Part shown: positions 25,659 through 34,343 of the stretch, piece by piece
Layout of the letters: each line of letters starts with the position of its first letter
How positions within the stretch are numbered: position 1 is the first letter of the stretch
NCBI GenBank assembly: GCA_031292515.1
Contig: JARLGZ010000104.1
Coordinates: 62,001-126,000 of the forward strand
From: Puia sp.
GTDB lineage: Bacteria > Bacteroidota > Bacteroidia > Chitinophagales > Chitinophagaceae
DNA: 64,000 bases
Reading direction: 5' to 3'
Made by a program: the position numbers and the translations under genes
Notes under the pieces: model-generated
What the model saw: only the letters and a program-made list of their open reading frames with translations
Database searches by the model: none
What the model was told of the DNA's origin: nothing

Positions 25659-27296
25659 ATGAAACCCCTTCAGCAAAAACTGATGAATTTCCAGGCGGAG
25701 ATAGGGTCGCTTGCACCGGTGGAAATATCAACTCCCTTTCAATCCCCCGGGAGTGAGGCAGGCACGGTAAACACCTCAAACGAAAAAAATACCACGAACA
25801 CAGGTGACAACGAACACAGATCCGCGAAAGATAACGGGTACACCAGAAAAAATGGCCGCCTTAATATTCCCGCCAAAATAGAAGCCCTGGGGAAACGCTA
25901 TGTTCAATTTGAAGAGAAGGTAAGATCTTTCGGATATACGGAAGCACTCGATGATTATGAGAAGCGGAAACTGCGTGTCTTCAACCAGCTGAACTTCCTG
26001 CAATTGATCACAGGGATCATCGTCCCCATTGCGGGCCTTTTCCACAACGACAAGCTGCCGGCCATGGCCTGGGTGGTGGCCTGCATGCCCGCCATCGTCA
26101 GCTTCCTGGTCCTGTGGATGAACGCACACCATTACCATGAGCTGGCCATCTATTCCTATTTTGCCTTATACCCGTTCGCCACCAGTGTCGTATACATGAG
26201 CGGGATGAACCTGGGAGTGGAGTTATTCTTTATCCTCTACGGGATCCTTTCCGTATTCTTTTTGCAGCAGATCACCCAGATGATCTATTCGGTGAGCCTC
26301 TCCATGATCAGTTATTTCATACTCGCCGTGGTATGCAAGCATTATACCTACCAGTTGGCTACAGCCAACCCCTTCGGATATTTTTTCAACGAGTTGCTGG
26401 CGATTGCCTTTATTTTTTACGGACTTTTCCTGATCAAGAAGGAGAATACCGGTTACCACCTGAGTATGCTTGCTCAATACAAGACCCTGGAAGCAAAGAA
26501 CCTCGAGATCCAGCAGCAGAAAATAGAGATCGCCGAAAATGAAACGTTACTGAAAGGGCAAACCAGCGAGCTGACCGAGCTCAATGCACTCAAGAATAAA
26601 CTCTTCTCGGTAATAGCCCATGACCTTCGGTCACCGATGTACGCCTTGCAGAACCTGTTCAGCAATATACAGCAATATGACCTTCCGGCGGAAGAGATCA
26701 AATCGATGGTGCCCGGCATAGTAAACGACCTCACCTATACGACCAGCCTGATGGAAAATCTCCTGCAATGGGCCCGGAGCCAGATGCAGGCTGACGCCGT
26801 GAGACCCGATATGACGGATATTTCCAAAATGATCAGCACGGTAATCGCCTCCCTGCGCCTGCAGGCGGAAGCCAAGCACCTGAAAGTGGTTTGCAGTGCC
26901 GACGCACATATCTATGCTTTCGCAGATAAGGATATGATCAGTCTGGTGCTGCGTAATCTCCTTTCCAATGCCATCAAATTCACCCCGCCTCATGGCCTTA
27001 TTACCATAGGGGCTCACAGCATGGAAGCCTGCATCGAAGTATTCCTGGAAGATACAGGGGTCGGTATTCATCCGGAGGCCATCGCAAAGATCAACCGGAA
27101 TGATTATTATACGACCAAGGGCACCGCCGATGAGTCCGGCACCGGTCTGGGCCTGATGTTATGCAAGGAATTCCTGGCCCGCAACGAAGGCGCGCTCCAC
27201 ATAGAAAGCGAACCGGGGAAAGGCAGCGTTTTCTCGTTCACGCTGCCGGCAAAGCCATCCCCGGTACCCCCCCCGCCCGCGAAGCCGTCAAGGTAA
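25659..27296 (+). CDS. Membrane sensor histidine kinase
   Basis: The product is 545 residues. A hydrophilic, Asn/Thr-rich N-terminus of about 70 residues precedes six hydrophobic segments between about 110 and 255. A coiled coil (270-310) follows, then HisKA with H321 (LFSVIAHDLRSPMYAL) and HATPase (VLRNLLSNAIKF, EDTGVGI, GTGLGLMLC). The tail is proline-rich (SPVPPPPAKPSR). No response regulator is adjacent, so it is an orphan kinase. The six-helix membrane part resembles other Bacteroidota kinases with an intramembrane sensor. Signal unknown. Confidence 0.87.
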   Translation: MKPLQQKLMNFQAEIGSLAPVEISTPFQSPGSEAGTVNTSNEKNTTNTGDNEHRSAKDNGYTRKNGRLNIPAKIEALGKRYVQFEEKVRSFGYTEALDDYEKRKLRVFNQLNFLQLITGIIVPIAGLFHNDKLPAMAWVVACMPAIVSFLVLWMNAHHYHELAIYSYFALYPFATSVVYMSGMNLGVELFFILYGILSVFFLQQITQMIYSVSLSMISYFILAVVCKHYTYQLATANPFGYFFNELLAIAFIFYGLFLIKKENTGYHLSMLAQYKTLEAKNLEIQQQKIEIAENETLLKGQTSELTELNALKNKLFSVIAHDLRSPMYALQNLFSNIQQYDLPAEEIKSMVPGIVNDLTYTTSLMENLLQWARSQMQADAVRPDMTDISKMISTVIASLRLQAEAKHLKVVCSADAHIYAFADKDMISLVLRNLLSNAIKFTPPHGLITIGAHSMEACIEVFLEDTGVGIHPEAIAKINRNDYYTTKGTADESGTGLGLMLCKEFLARNEGALHIESEPGKGSVFSFTLPAKPSPVPPPPAKPSR

Positions 27297-27325
27297 GCTC
27301 CGATCCGGCTTTTATCCCTCTTCCT

Positions 27326-27333
27326 TATTTTTG
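27326..27333 (+). promoter_or_regulatory. Possible -7 element for the monooxygenase-fold gene
   Basis: TATTTTTG matches TANNTTTG and ends 16 bp before the ATG at 27350. No clear -33 box. Confidence 0.35.
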
Positions 27334-27349
27334 CAGAAACAGGAACGCC

Positions 27350-27679
27350 ATGTATACAATCGCCCAAACTCCTCTCCCTCCGTACTTCGCAGTTATTTTT
27401 ACCTCCCTGCGAACCGAAGGTGACCACGGATATTCCGCCATGGCCGATGAAATGGAAGCATTGGCGGCCCTGCAACCCGGTTATCTGGGATTTGAAAGCG
27501 CCCGGGATGGACTGGGCATCTCCATATCGTATTGGGATAGCCCGGAAGCGATCCGGAACTGGAAGAGAAACCTCGATCACCGGGATGCTCAGCAAAAAGG
27601 CAGGGATCACTGGTACAGCGCCTACAAGATCAGGGTCTGCAAAATAGAAAGAGATTATGAGTTCTCGCGGGATGCATAA
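27350..27679 (+). CDS. Antibiotic biosynthesis monooxygenase (ABM) domain protein
   Basis: The product is 109 residues from the ATG at 27350; the longer open frame from 27161 would overlap the kinase gene. The dimeric alpha/beta-barrel pattern of ABM-fold proteins is visible: YFAVIFTSLRTEGDHGYSAMADEMEALAALQPGYLGFESAR, then ISISYWDSPEAIRNWKRNLDHRDAQQKGRDHWYSAYKIRVCKIER. The STYW-like core and the W-x(3)-x-H-x(4)-G-R spacing fit. Such proteins often act on quinones or reactive small molecules. No specific substrate is indicated. It lies 18 bp before rlmH. Confidence 0.82.
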   Translation: MYTIAQTPLPPYFAVIFTSLRTEGDHGYSAMADEMEALAALQPGYLGFESARDGLGISISYWDSPEAIRNWKRNLDHRDAQQKGRDHWYSAYKIRVCKIERDYEFSRDA

Positions 27680-27697
27680 AGGCCTTATTTTTACCGG

Positions 27698-28171
27698 ATG
27701 AAGATACAACTATGGTCGGTCGGAAAAAATCATGAAGGCTACGTGAAAGCCGGAATAGAGGATTTTACCGGTCGCATCGGGAGGTATTATCCCGTGGAAT
27801 GGACGATCCTGCCCGTCCCGAAAAATGCGGGCATGCTCTCCGAAATGGATCTGAAGAAAAAAGAATCGGCCACGATCCTGGACTGGTTGCAGAAAGACGA
27901 CTACCTGGTAGCCCTGGATGGCAGGGGCAAGGAAATGAGCTCAGAAACGCTGGCCGCCTTTGTCCGGTCGCGGGGCAACGAAAGTCTTAAAAACCTCGTA
28001 TTCCTGATCGGCGGGGCCTTCGGCCTGGACGAGGCCGTCCTGTCAAGGGCCAACTATCAATGGTCTTTGTCGAAACTGACTTTTCCGCATCAACTGGTTC
28101 GGCTGATCCTCACAGAACAGCTCTACCGTGCGTGCACGATCCTGCGGAACGAAAAATATCATCACTCATAA
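27698..28171 (+). CDS. rlmH: 23S rRNA pseudouridine-1915 N3-methyltransferase RlmH
   Basis: The product is 157 residues, the standard SPOUT-class size. The knot motif FLIGGAFGLDEAVLSRANYQWSLSKLTFPHQLVRLILTEQLYRACTILRNEKYHH is intact, with YLVALDGRGKEMSSE before it. The enzyme methylates the pseudouridine in helix 69 of 23S rRNA on assembled 70S ribosomes. The stop codon lies at the end of the first copy of a 19-bp tandem duplication. Confidence 0.95.
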   Translation: MKIQLWSVGKNHEGYVKAGIEDFTGRIGRYYPVEWTILPVPKNAGMLSEMDLKKKESATILDWLQKDDYLVALDGRGKEMSSETLAAFVRSRGNESLKNLVFLIGGAFGLDEAVLSRANYQWSLSKLTFPHQLVRLILTEQLYRACTILRNEKYHHS

Positions 28172-28189
28172 AAAATATCATCACTCATA
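28152..28189 (+). repeat. 19-bp perfect tandem duplication spanning the rlmH stop
   Basis: AAAAATATCATCACTCATA at 28152-28170 recurs exactly at 28171-28189. The rlmH TAA (28169-28171) straddles the junction, so the second copy is untranslated and carries its own TAA. Confidence 0.95.
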
Positions 28190-28203
28190 ATAATCACCTA
28201 CCC

Positions 28204-28851
28204 ATGTCTATCACTATTACGCTTGCCCTCATCATCATCACCTGCCTCGTTTCTTTCGGCGCTTTTAACAACGCAAAAGTATTCGACGAACTGATATTTT
28301 ATCCGCCCGCCGTTGCCAATGACCGGCAATACTATCGTTTCTTTACCTGCGGATTCATCCATGCCAATTACATGCACCTGGGCTTCAACATGTATTCTTT
28401 TTGGATATTCGGCCAATACGTGGAAAAAGAGTTCTTCTGGTATTTTGGGGAGAAGGGCAAATGGCTATACCTGCTGATGTACCTGTCATCGCTTTTCTTC
28501 TGCCTGCTGCCAACCTATTTTAAAAACAGGGAGAACTACAACTATCGAAGCCTCGGGGCGTCCGGTGCGGTGTCGGCCGTCATATTTGCCTTTATCTTTC
28601 TCAACCCCTTACAGGGCTTGGGGATCATTATCATCCCGAACATCTATATCCCGGGGTTTATTTTTGGAATCCTCTATCTCGTACTATCCACGGTGCTCGA
28701 CAGGCGCGGGGGCGGGCAGGTCAATCACTCGGCGCATATCTGGGGCGCGCTGTACGGTATCGCTTTTCTCCTCGTCGCAGGCCTCTTATTTTCGGACCAC
28801 AACATCCTGATGGAGTTTGTAAGCAAAATTAGATCGCATTTTAATAGCTAA
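28204..28851 (+). CDS. Rhomboid family intramembrane serine protease
   Basis: The product is 215 residues from the ATG at 28204. About six membrane helices are seen. Rhomboid signatures are present: the helix-2 H/N motif in FIHANYMHLGFNMYSF, the catalytic serine in YRSLGASGAVSAVIFA (GASG) and the catalytic histidine in NHSAHIWGALYG. It cleaves transmembrane substrates within the inner membrane; substrate unknown. It follows rlmH by 32 bp, so the two are probably co-transcribed. Confidence 0.88.
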   Translation: MSITITLALIIITCLVSFGAFNNAKVFDELIFYPPAVANDRQYYRFFTCGFIHANYMHLGFNMYSFWIFGQYVEKEFFWYFGEKGKWLYLLMYLSSLFFCLLPTYFKNRENYNYRSLGASGAVSAVIFAFIFLNPLQGLGIIIIPNIYIPGFIFGILYLVLSTVLDRRGGGQVNHSAHIWGALYGIAFLLVAGLLFSDHNILMEFVSKIRSHFNS

Positions 28852-28866
28852 AAACCGTCGCAAAGA

Positions 28867-30447
28867 CTATTTCATGTCGGCTTCCCGGCTACGGGATATC
28901 TTCCAGATGTCTTTGGAGGAAGGAGCGACTTTGAACCGGTCGTCGATCCTGAGCCCAACGACCCATATAATTTTTTTGTCCATTTCGAGGACCCATGTTT
29001 TCTCCTTATCGGCGCCGGATAATTTGCTGTCGATAAAGAAGCGGGCGAGCTTCTTCTTTTTGCGCATCCCCAGGGGATAGAAATAGTCGCCAGGTTTCCA
29101 TTTCCGCAGGAGCAACGGGAATCGGAGCATCGCCGCATCCAGGCAGGCAATATCCTTTGAAACCGGGAATGAACGCTCCGGCGGCACAGCCGAATCGCCG
29201 GCCCCTCCCCCGGAAAGAACACCCGGCCCCTGCAGCCGCTCAAAATGCAACACGCCGTCTCCGTAGTGAACGGCTTTGTCCGTCGATTCGATGAGGATAT
29301 ATGCGGCACTCGCGGAAGGATGAACAGACAGGATCAGCCAATTGCGATTCTTCAGAATGCGATGCGTAGCCGATTCTATATACCGGCCCGTCCCGCTGTC
29401 CAGCAAACGGATCAGTTCGTCGGACTGCTGTGGCAGGAACCCGAAATCCCGGATGATCTCATACACGAGAGAGCGCAGCGCCTCCGGGGGCGCATGCATG
29501 GGAGGAGCCTGGCTCCCGTTCAATAGTTTTTTTAGTTTCAACACCGGGATATACACCTCCTGGCCCCTGGTCTCCAGTAATTTGCTTTTGTACCGGGCGA
29601 TCGCCTCCCGGTAAAACCATTCTACGCCGCGGAAACGGTCCAGGTTGTCCGCGAGGTTGTGCAAGGCGCCCGGATAGACACGCTCCACCAGCGGGATCAC
29701 CTGGTGCCGGAAATAATTACGGGTATATTTATCGGATTCATTGGAGCTGTCCTCCACCCATTCCAACCCCCGATCCGTCGCAAATTGCCGCAATTCCTCC
29801 TTGCCGGCAAACAGGAGCGGTCGTACGAGGTTTCCCTGTGCCGGGAGAATGCCCCTTAAGCCGGCAATGCCCGTTCCCTTAAAGAAATTCATCAGCAGGG
29901 TCTCAATATTGTCGTCCAGGTGATGGGCCGTGACGATCTTAGTGAGGGGTGAGGAATGAGGAGCGAGTAGTGAGTAGTCGGTAGCGAGTGGCGAGACCGT
30001 CGACAGACGGTCCATCGAGGCCGATAAAGAGACCTTGAGATCGGGATAAACCGGCGAAGGATCTGCAGCAACCGTTGTGCCTCCGGGCCGGCGATCCGCT
30101 GACGCCTGTATCAGCTGCCGGAACCATTCATAGCGGAGCTCGCGGGCAGCGACCTGGACTGAGACTTTTTTTTGGGCTGCATAGGCCAGGGTGTCGAACG
30201 CCCCCACCATCAAGGGCTTGTCATACTTTTCCGAAAGCCGCCGGACAAACTCCTCGTCGCGCTCGCTTTCGGCACCCCGTAACCGGAAATTGCAGTGGGC
30301 GATCACGAAATCCATTCCGGACAGCGCGCATAGCTCGCACAGGACGACGGAATCCAATCCCCCGCTGACGGCCAGCAGCAACCGGTCCCGGGAAGAAAAT
30401 AAACGCTGCTTCCCTGCAAAATCACCAAAAGCCTTTAAAAAATCCAT
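28867..30447 (-). CDS. tilS: tRNA(Ile)-lysidine synthetase TilS with an internal insertion
   Basis: The product is 526 residues, longer than the usual 430-460. The PP-loop SGGLDS (28-33) and the IVTAHHLDDNIETLLMNFFKGTG segment mark the N-terminal ATP-pyrophosphatase domain. A TilS-type substrate-binding domain and the C-terminal WKPGDYFYPLGM and KKLARFFID follow. The enzyme converts C34 of tRNA-Ile(CAU) to lysidine. Residues about 115-170 form a low-complexity Ser/Pro/Asp-rich insertion inside the catalytic domain, partly derived from a dispersed DNA repeat. This is an essential enzyme in most bacteria, so it should be functional. Confidence 0.92.
   Translation of the reverse strand: MDFLKAFGDFAGKQRLFSSRDRLLLAVSGGLDSVVLCELCALSGMDFVIAHCNFRLRGAESERDEEFVRRLSEKYDKPLMVGAFDTLAYAAQKKVSVQVAARELRYEWFRQLIQASADRRPGGTTVAADPSPVYPDLKVSLSASMDRLSTVSPLATDYSLLAPHSSPLTKIVTAHHLDDNIETLLMNFFKGTGIAGLRGILPAQGNLVRPLLFAGKEELRQFATDRGLEWVEDSSNESDKYTRNYFRHQVIPLVERVYPGALHNLADNLDRFRGVEWFYREAIARYKSKLLETRGQEVYIPVLKLKKLLNGSQAPPMHAPPEALRSLVYEIIRDFGFLPQQSDELIRLLDSGTGRYIESATHRILKNRNWLILSVHPSASAAYILIESTDKAVHYGDGVLHFERLQGPGVLSGGGAGDSAVPPERSFPVSKDIACLDAAMLRFPLLLRKWKPGDYFYPLGMRKKKKLARFFIDSKLSGADKEKTWVLEMDKKIIWVVGLRIDDRFKVAPSSKDIWKISRSREADMK
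29938..30105 (-). repeat. Repeat-derived in-frame insertion inside tilS
   Basis: This segment encodes TilS residues about 115-170. Read on the minus strand, its last 60 bp are variants of ACTACTCACTACTCGCTCCTC, matching the word family at 22050-22150 and 36728-36760. It keeps the reading frame. The rest is compositionally biased without a family match. Confidence 0.6.
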
Positions 30448-30526
30448 ACTGATCGATTTAACTCATGCCTGTATCCGAAAAACCTGTATCTTATCGGGTA
30501 TCTTATTCCATATCTCGCTTCCACAT

Positions 30527-30610
30527 CCTATTTCGCCTCCTATGCTGAATCCTATTCCACATCCTATTCCGCATCCTACGCTGAATCATATTCCGCATCT
30601 TATCCGCGAA
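30527..30610. repeat. 12-bp minisatellite, seven units in exact phase
   Basis: Units in order: CCTATTTCGCCT, CCTATGCTGAAT, CCTATTCCACAT, CCTATTCCGCAT, CCTACGCTGAAT, CATATTCCGCAT, CTTATCCGCGAA. It lies between the TPR gene's 3' end (30631) and tilS's 5' end (30447), thus in the tilS leader region. Decayed units may continue to the left. Confidence 0.85.
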
Positions 30611-30630
30611 CTGCTAATATCCGGCTGCCA

Positions 30631-30945
30631 TCATCCCTCCGAGAGATCCTCATACGCCGCCTCCAGTTCGCTAAACGCATGCCGGTTCCCCACGGCTTTC
30701 GCAGCCGCCATGCCCTTCTCATACCAGCCAAGCGCCAGTGCCGTTTCGTGCATCCGTTCCAGTAATTTCCCCAGATGATAATAACTCCCTACATAGGACG
30801 GGTCCTTTGCCAGCAATTCCTCGAATAAACGCCGGGCGGGCCACTCCTCCCCTGTCTTTATATATTCCAGCGCGAGCGCATGCTGCAAAAAGGAATCATC
30901 GGGGCTGTCCCGCAGTAATTCCTTCAACTTCTCCACACGATCCAT
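30631..30945 (-). CDS. Small TPR-repeat protein
   Basis: The product is 104 residues. Two to three tetratricopeptide-like helical pairs are visible: DDSFLQHALALEYIKTGEEWPARRLFEELLAKDP and SYVGSYYHLGKLLERMHETALALGWYEKGMAAA. There is no signal peptide, so it is a cytoplasmic scaffold protein of unknown partner. It is divergent from etfB, with a start-to-start distance of 104 bp containing the etfB promoter. It may be co-transcribed with tilS through the minisatellite. Confidence 0.8.
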   Translation of the reverse strand: MDRVEKLKELLRDSPDDSFLQHALALEYIKTGEEWPARRLFEELLAKDPSYVGSYYHLGKLLERMHETALALGWYEKGMAAAKAVGNRHAFSELEAAYEDLSEG

Positions 30946-30968
30946 CCGTTACTGTTTTTTTAATTTTT

Positions 30969-31002
30969 TTTGCTCAATTTAGCACCACAACGCTTATCTT
31001 TG
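30969..31002 (+). promoter_or_regulatory. Bacteroidota-type promoter of the etfBA operon
   Basis: A TTTG box at 30969-30972 and TATCTTTG at 30995-31002 (22-bp gap) match the TTTG / TANNTTTG consensus. The start codon at 31050 leaves a leader of about 40 nt. Confidence 0.6.
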
Positions 31003-31049
31003 TTTTAGTTGCATAAACAACTTTATTTCTCATTCAAAACCTCGGAGTA

Positions 31050-31793
31050 ATGAAGATTTTGGTTTGTATCAGCAAAACGCCGGATACCACGGCAAAAATA
31101 GCCTTCACTGATAACAATACGAAATTCGCCGGTGACGGCGTGCAGTGGATCATCAATCCCTACGATGAATGGTATGCGCTGGTGCGCGCCATCGAATTGA
31201 AGGAAAAAGACCCTGCCACGGTCATCCACCTGGTCACTGTCGGCCTGGCAGATACGGAACCCATCATCCGCAAGGCACTTGCCCTTGGCGGCGATGAGGC
31301 CATCCGGGTCAACGGCGAAAACGCCGACCCTTTCTATATCGCTTCCCAACTCGCCGAAGTAGCCCGGCAGGGAGGCTATGACCTGGTATTTACCGGTAAG
31401 GAAACCATCGATTATAACGGATCGGCCATCGGCGGCATGCTGGCGGAATTGCTGGATATGCCCTATATATCCCTGGCGGCTAAATTTGATCTGAACGGGT
31501 CTGTCGCCACCATCGTCCGCGAAATAGAAGGCGGCGAAGAGACCGATGAGGTGAACCTCCCGGTCGTCGTCAGCTGCCAGAAGGGAATGGCCGAACAACG
31601 TATACCAAATATGAAAGGGATCATGGGCGCCCGCTCAAAACCGTTGAAAGTGCTGGAGCCGGTGGCCATCGCCCCCCTGACATCGATCGCTTCCTTCGAA
31701 TTGCCGCCCGCCAAAGCCGGAGTCAAACTGGTTTCGGCGGACAACCCGGCCGAACTGATCCGTCTCCTGCACGAGGAAGCAAAAGTGTTTTAA
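31050..31793 (+). CDS. etfB: Electron transfer flavoprotein beta subunit
   Basis: The product is 247 residues, standard for EtfB. The family opening MKILVCISKTPDT, the NPYDEWYALVRAIELKE region, the AMP-binding DLVFTGKETIDYNGSAIGGMLAELL and the recognition-loop part VVSCQKGMAEQRIPNMKGIMGARSKPLKV are all present. It pairs with EtfA, 39 bp downstream, to carry electrons from acyl-CoA and other dehydrogenases to the quinone pool. A good promoter lies directly upstream. Confidence 0.95.
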   Translation: MKILVCISKTPDTTAKIAFTDNNTKFAGDGVQWIINPYDEWYALVRAIELKEKDPATVIHLVTVGLADTEPIIRKALALGGDEAIRVNGENADPFYIASQLAEVARQGGYDLVFTGKETIDYNGSAIGGMLAELLDMPYISLAAKFDLNGSVATIVREIEGGEETDEVNLPVVVSCQKGMAEQRIPNMKGIMGARSKPLKVLEPVAIAPLTSIASFELPPAKAGVKLVSADNPAELIRLLHEEAKVF

Positions 31794-31832
31794 ATCAACC
31801 CATTTAAATCATCACAAAAAATTGGATACCTT

Positions 31833-32798
31833 ATGTCAGTTCTGATATATATAGATCATTCCGAAGCACAAATAAAGAAATCCTCCCTGGAGGCGATCTG
31901 CTACGGGGCGGCCCTGGCCCGGCAGCTGGGAACGGGCGCTGAAGCCATCCTGCTGGGGACGGTGAACGAAGACCTGGCAGCCCTGGGTAAATACGGGGTG
32001 ACCAGGATCTACCAGGTCGCCGGCGAAGCCTTGCAACACCTGGACAGCGGGCTGTTTACAAAAGTACTGGCAGAGGCCGTCCCGGCAACCGGCGCCAAAG
32101 TCGTCGTATTTTCGAACAATATGAACGGAAAAGCACTGGCTCCCAGGCTGGCAGCCCGGTTAAAAGCGGGATTTGTCTCCGGGGCGGTGGCGCTCCCCGA
32201 TACGGCCAGCGGCTTTTCAGTAAAGAAAAGCGTATTCTCAGGCAAGGCCTTCGCTCATATCTCTCTCAAAACGGATATTAAGATCATTTCCCTGAACCCG
32301 AATTCCTTCCCCCTCACCACCGGCGAGGGGAAAGCCGAAATAGCTCCCCTGAATATTGCCGTGGGAGCCCCGAAAGTGAAAGTCGTCTCCGCCACCCAAT
32401 CTACCGGCCAGGTACCCCTGACGGAAGCAGAACTGGTCGTAAGCGGCGGACGTGGACTAAAAGGCCCGGAAAACTGGGGTATGGTCGAAGAACTGGCAAA
32501 ATTACTGGGCGCCGCCACCGCCTGCAGCCGGCCGGTGGCCGATGCCCACTGGCGCCCGCACAACGAGCATGTCGGGCAAACGGGCATAGCAATTGCTCCC
32601 AACCTCTACATTGCCATTGGTATTTCAGGCGCTATCCAGCATCTCGCGGGTGTAAACCGCAGTAAGACGATCGTCGTGATCAACAAAGACCCGGAAGCGC
32701 CTTTTTTCAAAGCCGCCGACTATGGGATCGTGGGAGATGCGTTTGAAGTAGTCCCCAAAATGATTGAAGCCGTCAAAAAATTGAAAGGAATAGTATAA
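31833..32798 (+). CDS. etfA: Electron transfer flavoprotein alpha subunit
   Basis: The product is 321 residues. The C-terminal FAD domain has the full signature: VVSGGRGLKGPENWGMVEELAKLLGAATACSRPVAD, then VGQTGIAIAPNLYIAIGISGAIQHLAGVNRSKTIVVINKDPEAPFFKAADYGIVGD. It binds the redox-active FAD, and the N-terminal half contacts EtfB. The gene pair etfB-etfA forms a two-gene operon. Confidence 0.95.
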   Translation: MSVLIYIDHSEAQIKKSSLEAICYGAALARQLGTGAEAILLGTVNEDLAALGKYGVTRIYQVAGEALQHLDSGLFTKVLAEAVPATGAKVVVFSNNMNGKALAPRLAARLKAGFVSGAVALPDTASGFSVKKSVFSGKAFAHISLKTDIKIISLNPNSFPLTTGEGKAEIAPLNIAVGAPKVKVVSATQSTGQVPLTEAELVVSGGRGLKGPENWGMVEELAKLLGAATACSRPVADAHWRPHNEHVGQTGIAIAPNLYIAIGISGAIQHLAGVNRSKTIVVINKDPEAPFFKAADYGIVGDAFEVVPKMIEAVKKLKGIV

Positions 32799-32884
32799 TC
32801 TCAAAGAGGTAGCCAAAACTTAAAAGGGCGACGAAGCCACACACATTTTTTTTGGATAAAATCCCTTAGTTTCGTGGATCAATT

Positions 32885-33487
32885 ATGAAGAAGATCGAAC
32901 TGGAAATAGTGGCATTGTCGCATAGCATTACGCAAACCCATTCCTATGCAGTAGTCTTGGGGGAAGTCAATGGCCTGCGCCGGCTTCCAATCGTGATCGG
33001 CGGTTTTGAGGCCCAGGCGATTGCCGTTGCACTGGAAAAAATGCATCCAAGCCGTCCGCTTACGCATGATCTGATGAAAAACTTCATGAGCGCCTTTAAC
33101 ATAGACCTCCAGGAAATCATCATCTGCGATCTCCAGGAGGGTATCTTCTACTCGAAACTCGTCTGCGTCAGCGAACATGATACCGTGGAGATCGATTCGA
33201 GAACATCCGATGCCCTGGCGCTGGCGGTTCGTTTTGGATGCCCGATCTATACCTATGAACACATACTGGACAGCGCCGGTATCCTGATGGAAGACAGCTC
33301 CTCTAAAAAGAAAAAACCGGTGACGGGCGTCACGGCCACTGCCACGGAAACCGCCACCCGGGAAGACCTGAAAGCATTGTCCCTGGAAGAATTGAATACC
33401 TTGCTCAACGAGGTCCTGGAAATGGAGGATTATATAAGAGCGATCGCCATACGCGATGAGATCAATAGCCGCCGCAAGGGAAGGTAG
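32885..33487 (+). CDS. Bifunctional nuclease (DUF151) with C-terminal UVR domain
   Basis: The product is 200 residues. Residues 1-135 are the BFN/DUF151 domain (SYAVVLGEVNGLRRLPIVIGGFEAQAIAVALE, RTSDALALAVRFGCPIYT). A Lys-rich and Thr-rich linker follows, then a UvrB/UvrC motif (LSLEELNTLLNEVLEMEDYIRAIAIRDEINSR, about 160-196). BFN homologues have DNase and RNase activity in plants; the bacterial role is unclear. The DUF151-UVR fusion is common in Bacteroidota. It lies 32 bp before ispE. Confidence 0.87.
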   Translation: MKKIELEIVALSHSITQTHSYAVVLGEVNGLRRLPIVIGGFEAQAIAVALEKMHPSRPLTHDLMKNFMSAFNIDLQEIIICDLQEGIFYSKLVCVSEHDTVEIDSRTSDALALAVRFGCPIYTYEHILDSAGILMEDSSSKKKKPVTGVTATATETATREDLKALSLEELNTLLNEVLEMEDYIRAIAIRDEINSRRKGR

Positions 33488-33519
33488 CTTCGCTTCAAAT
33501 CAAAACTAACAAAGGCGCA

Positions 33520-34329
33520 ATGGTCCTCTTCCCTAACTGTAAGATCAACCTGGGATTGCATATCACTGCGAAACGCAAGGACGGTTATCATGAACTGGAG
33601 ACCGTTTTTTTCCCGGTTCCCCTGAAGGATGTTATTGAACTCATCCGGTCGGATGAGTTGCACTTCCAGGCTTATGGCCTGGCGATACCCGGAGACATAG
33701 ATACCAACCTGTGTGTGAAGGCATACCGGCTGCTGAAACAGGATTTTTCGGACCTTCCTCCCGTAGACATGCGCCTTTACAAAAAGATCCCGATGGGCGC
33801 CGGCCTCGGGGGAGGATCTTCGGACGGAGCCTTTATGCTGAAGGCGTTGAATGACAAATTCCAGTTGCAGCTGGATGACCGGCAACTGCGGGAGTATGCC
33901 GGCCGCCTGGGAAGCGATTGCCCCTTTTTCCTGGTCAACCAACCTTGTTATGCCACCGGACGCGGGGAATTGCTGGAACCTGTTGCCCTCGACCTGTCGG
34001 GGCATTCCATCGTATTTATCCATCCGGGTGTCCATGTGAAGACGGCCTGGGCCTTTGCCCAATTAAAGCCCGCCCGCCCCGAAAGATCGATAAAAGAGAT
34101 TATCGGGGGACCGCTCTCGGATTGGAAGACCTTCCTGACGAACGACTTTGAAAAACCTGTAATAAAGGAATACCCCCAACTGGCCTCCCTGAAAGACAAA
34201 CTATATTCCGCCGGCGCCGTCTATGCCTCCATGACGGGGAGCGGGTCCAGTTTTTTTGGGATCTTTCCCAAAGAGATCGACCCTGTTTTCCCGGCAGAAG
34301 AGGATTTTCAGGTGGTCAGGCTAACCTAA
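33520..34329 (+). CDS. ispE: 4-diphosphocytidyl-2-C-methyl-D-erythritol kinase
   Basis: The product is 269 residues, a GHMP kinase. The first motif FPNCKINLGLHITAKRKDGYHELETVFFPVPLKD is typical of IspE, the ATP loop PMGAGLGGGSSDGAFML is intact, and the third motif SMTGSGSSFFGIF is present. It phosphorylates CDP-methylerythritol in the non-mevalonate isoprenoid pathway. It sits between the nuclease gene and a glycosyltransferase gene 14 bp downstream, suggesting one transcription unit. Confidence 0.95.
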   Translation: MVLFPNCKINLGLHITAKRKDGYHELETVFFPVPLKDVIELIRSDELHFQAYGLAIPGDIDTNLCVKAYRLLKQDFSDLPPVDMRLYKKIPMGAGLGGGSSDGAFMLKALNDKFQLQLDDRQLREYAGRLGSDCPFFLVNQPCYATGRGELLEPVALDLSGHSIVFIHPGVHVKTAWAFAQLKPARPERSIKEIIGGPLSDWKTFLTNDFEKPVIKEYPQLASLKDKLYSAGAVYASMTGSGSSFFGIFPKEIDPVFPAEEDFQVVRLT

Positions 34330-34343
34330 ACGATCATTATTTT

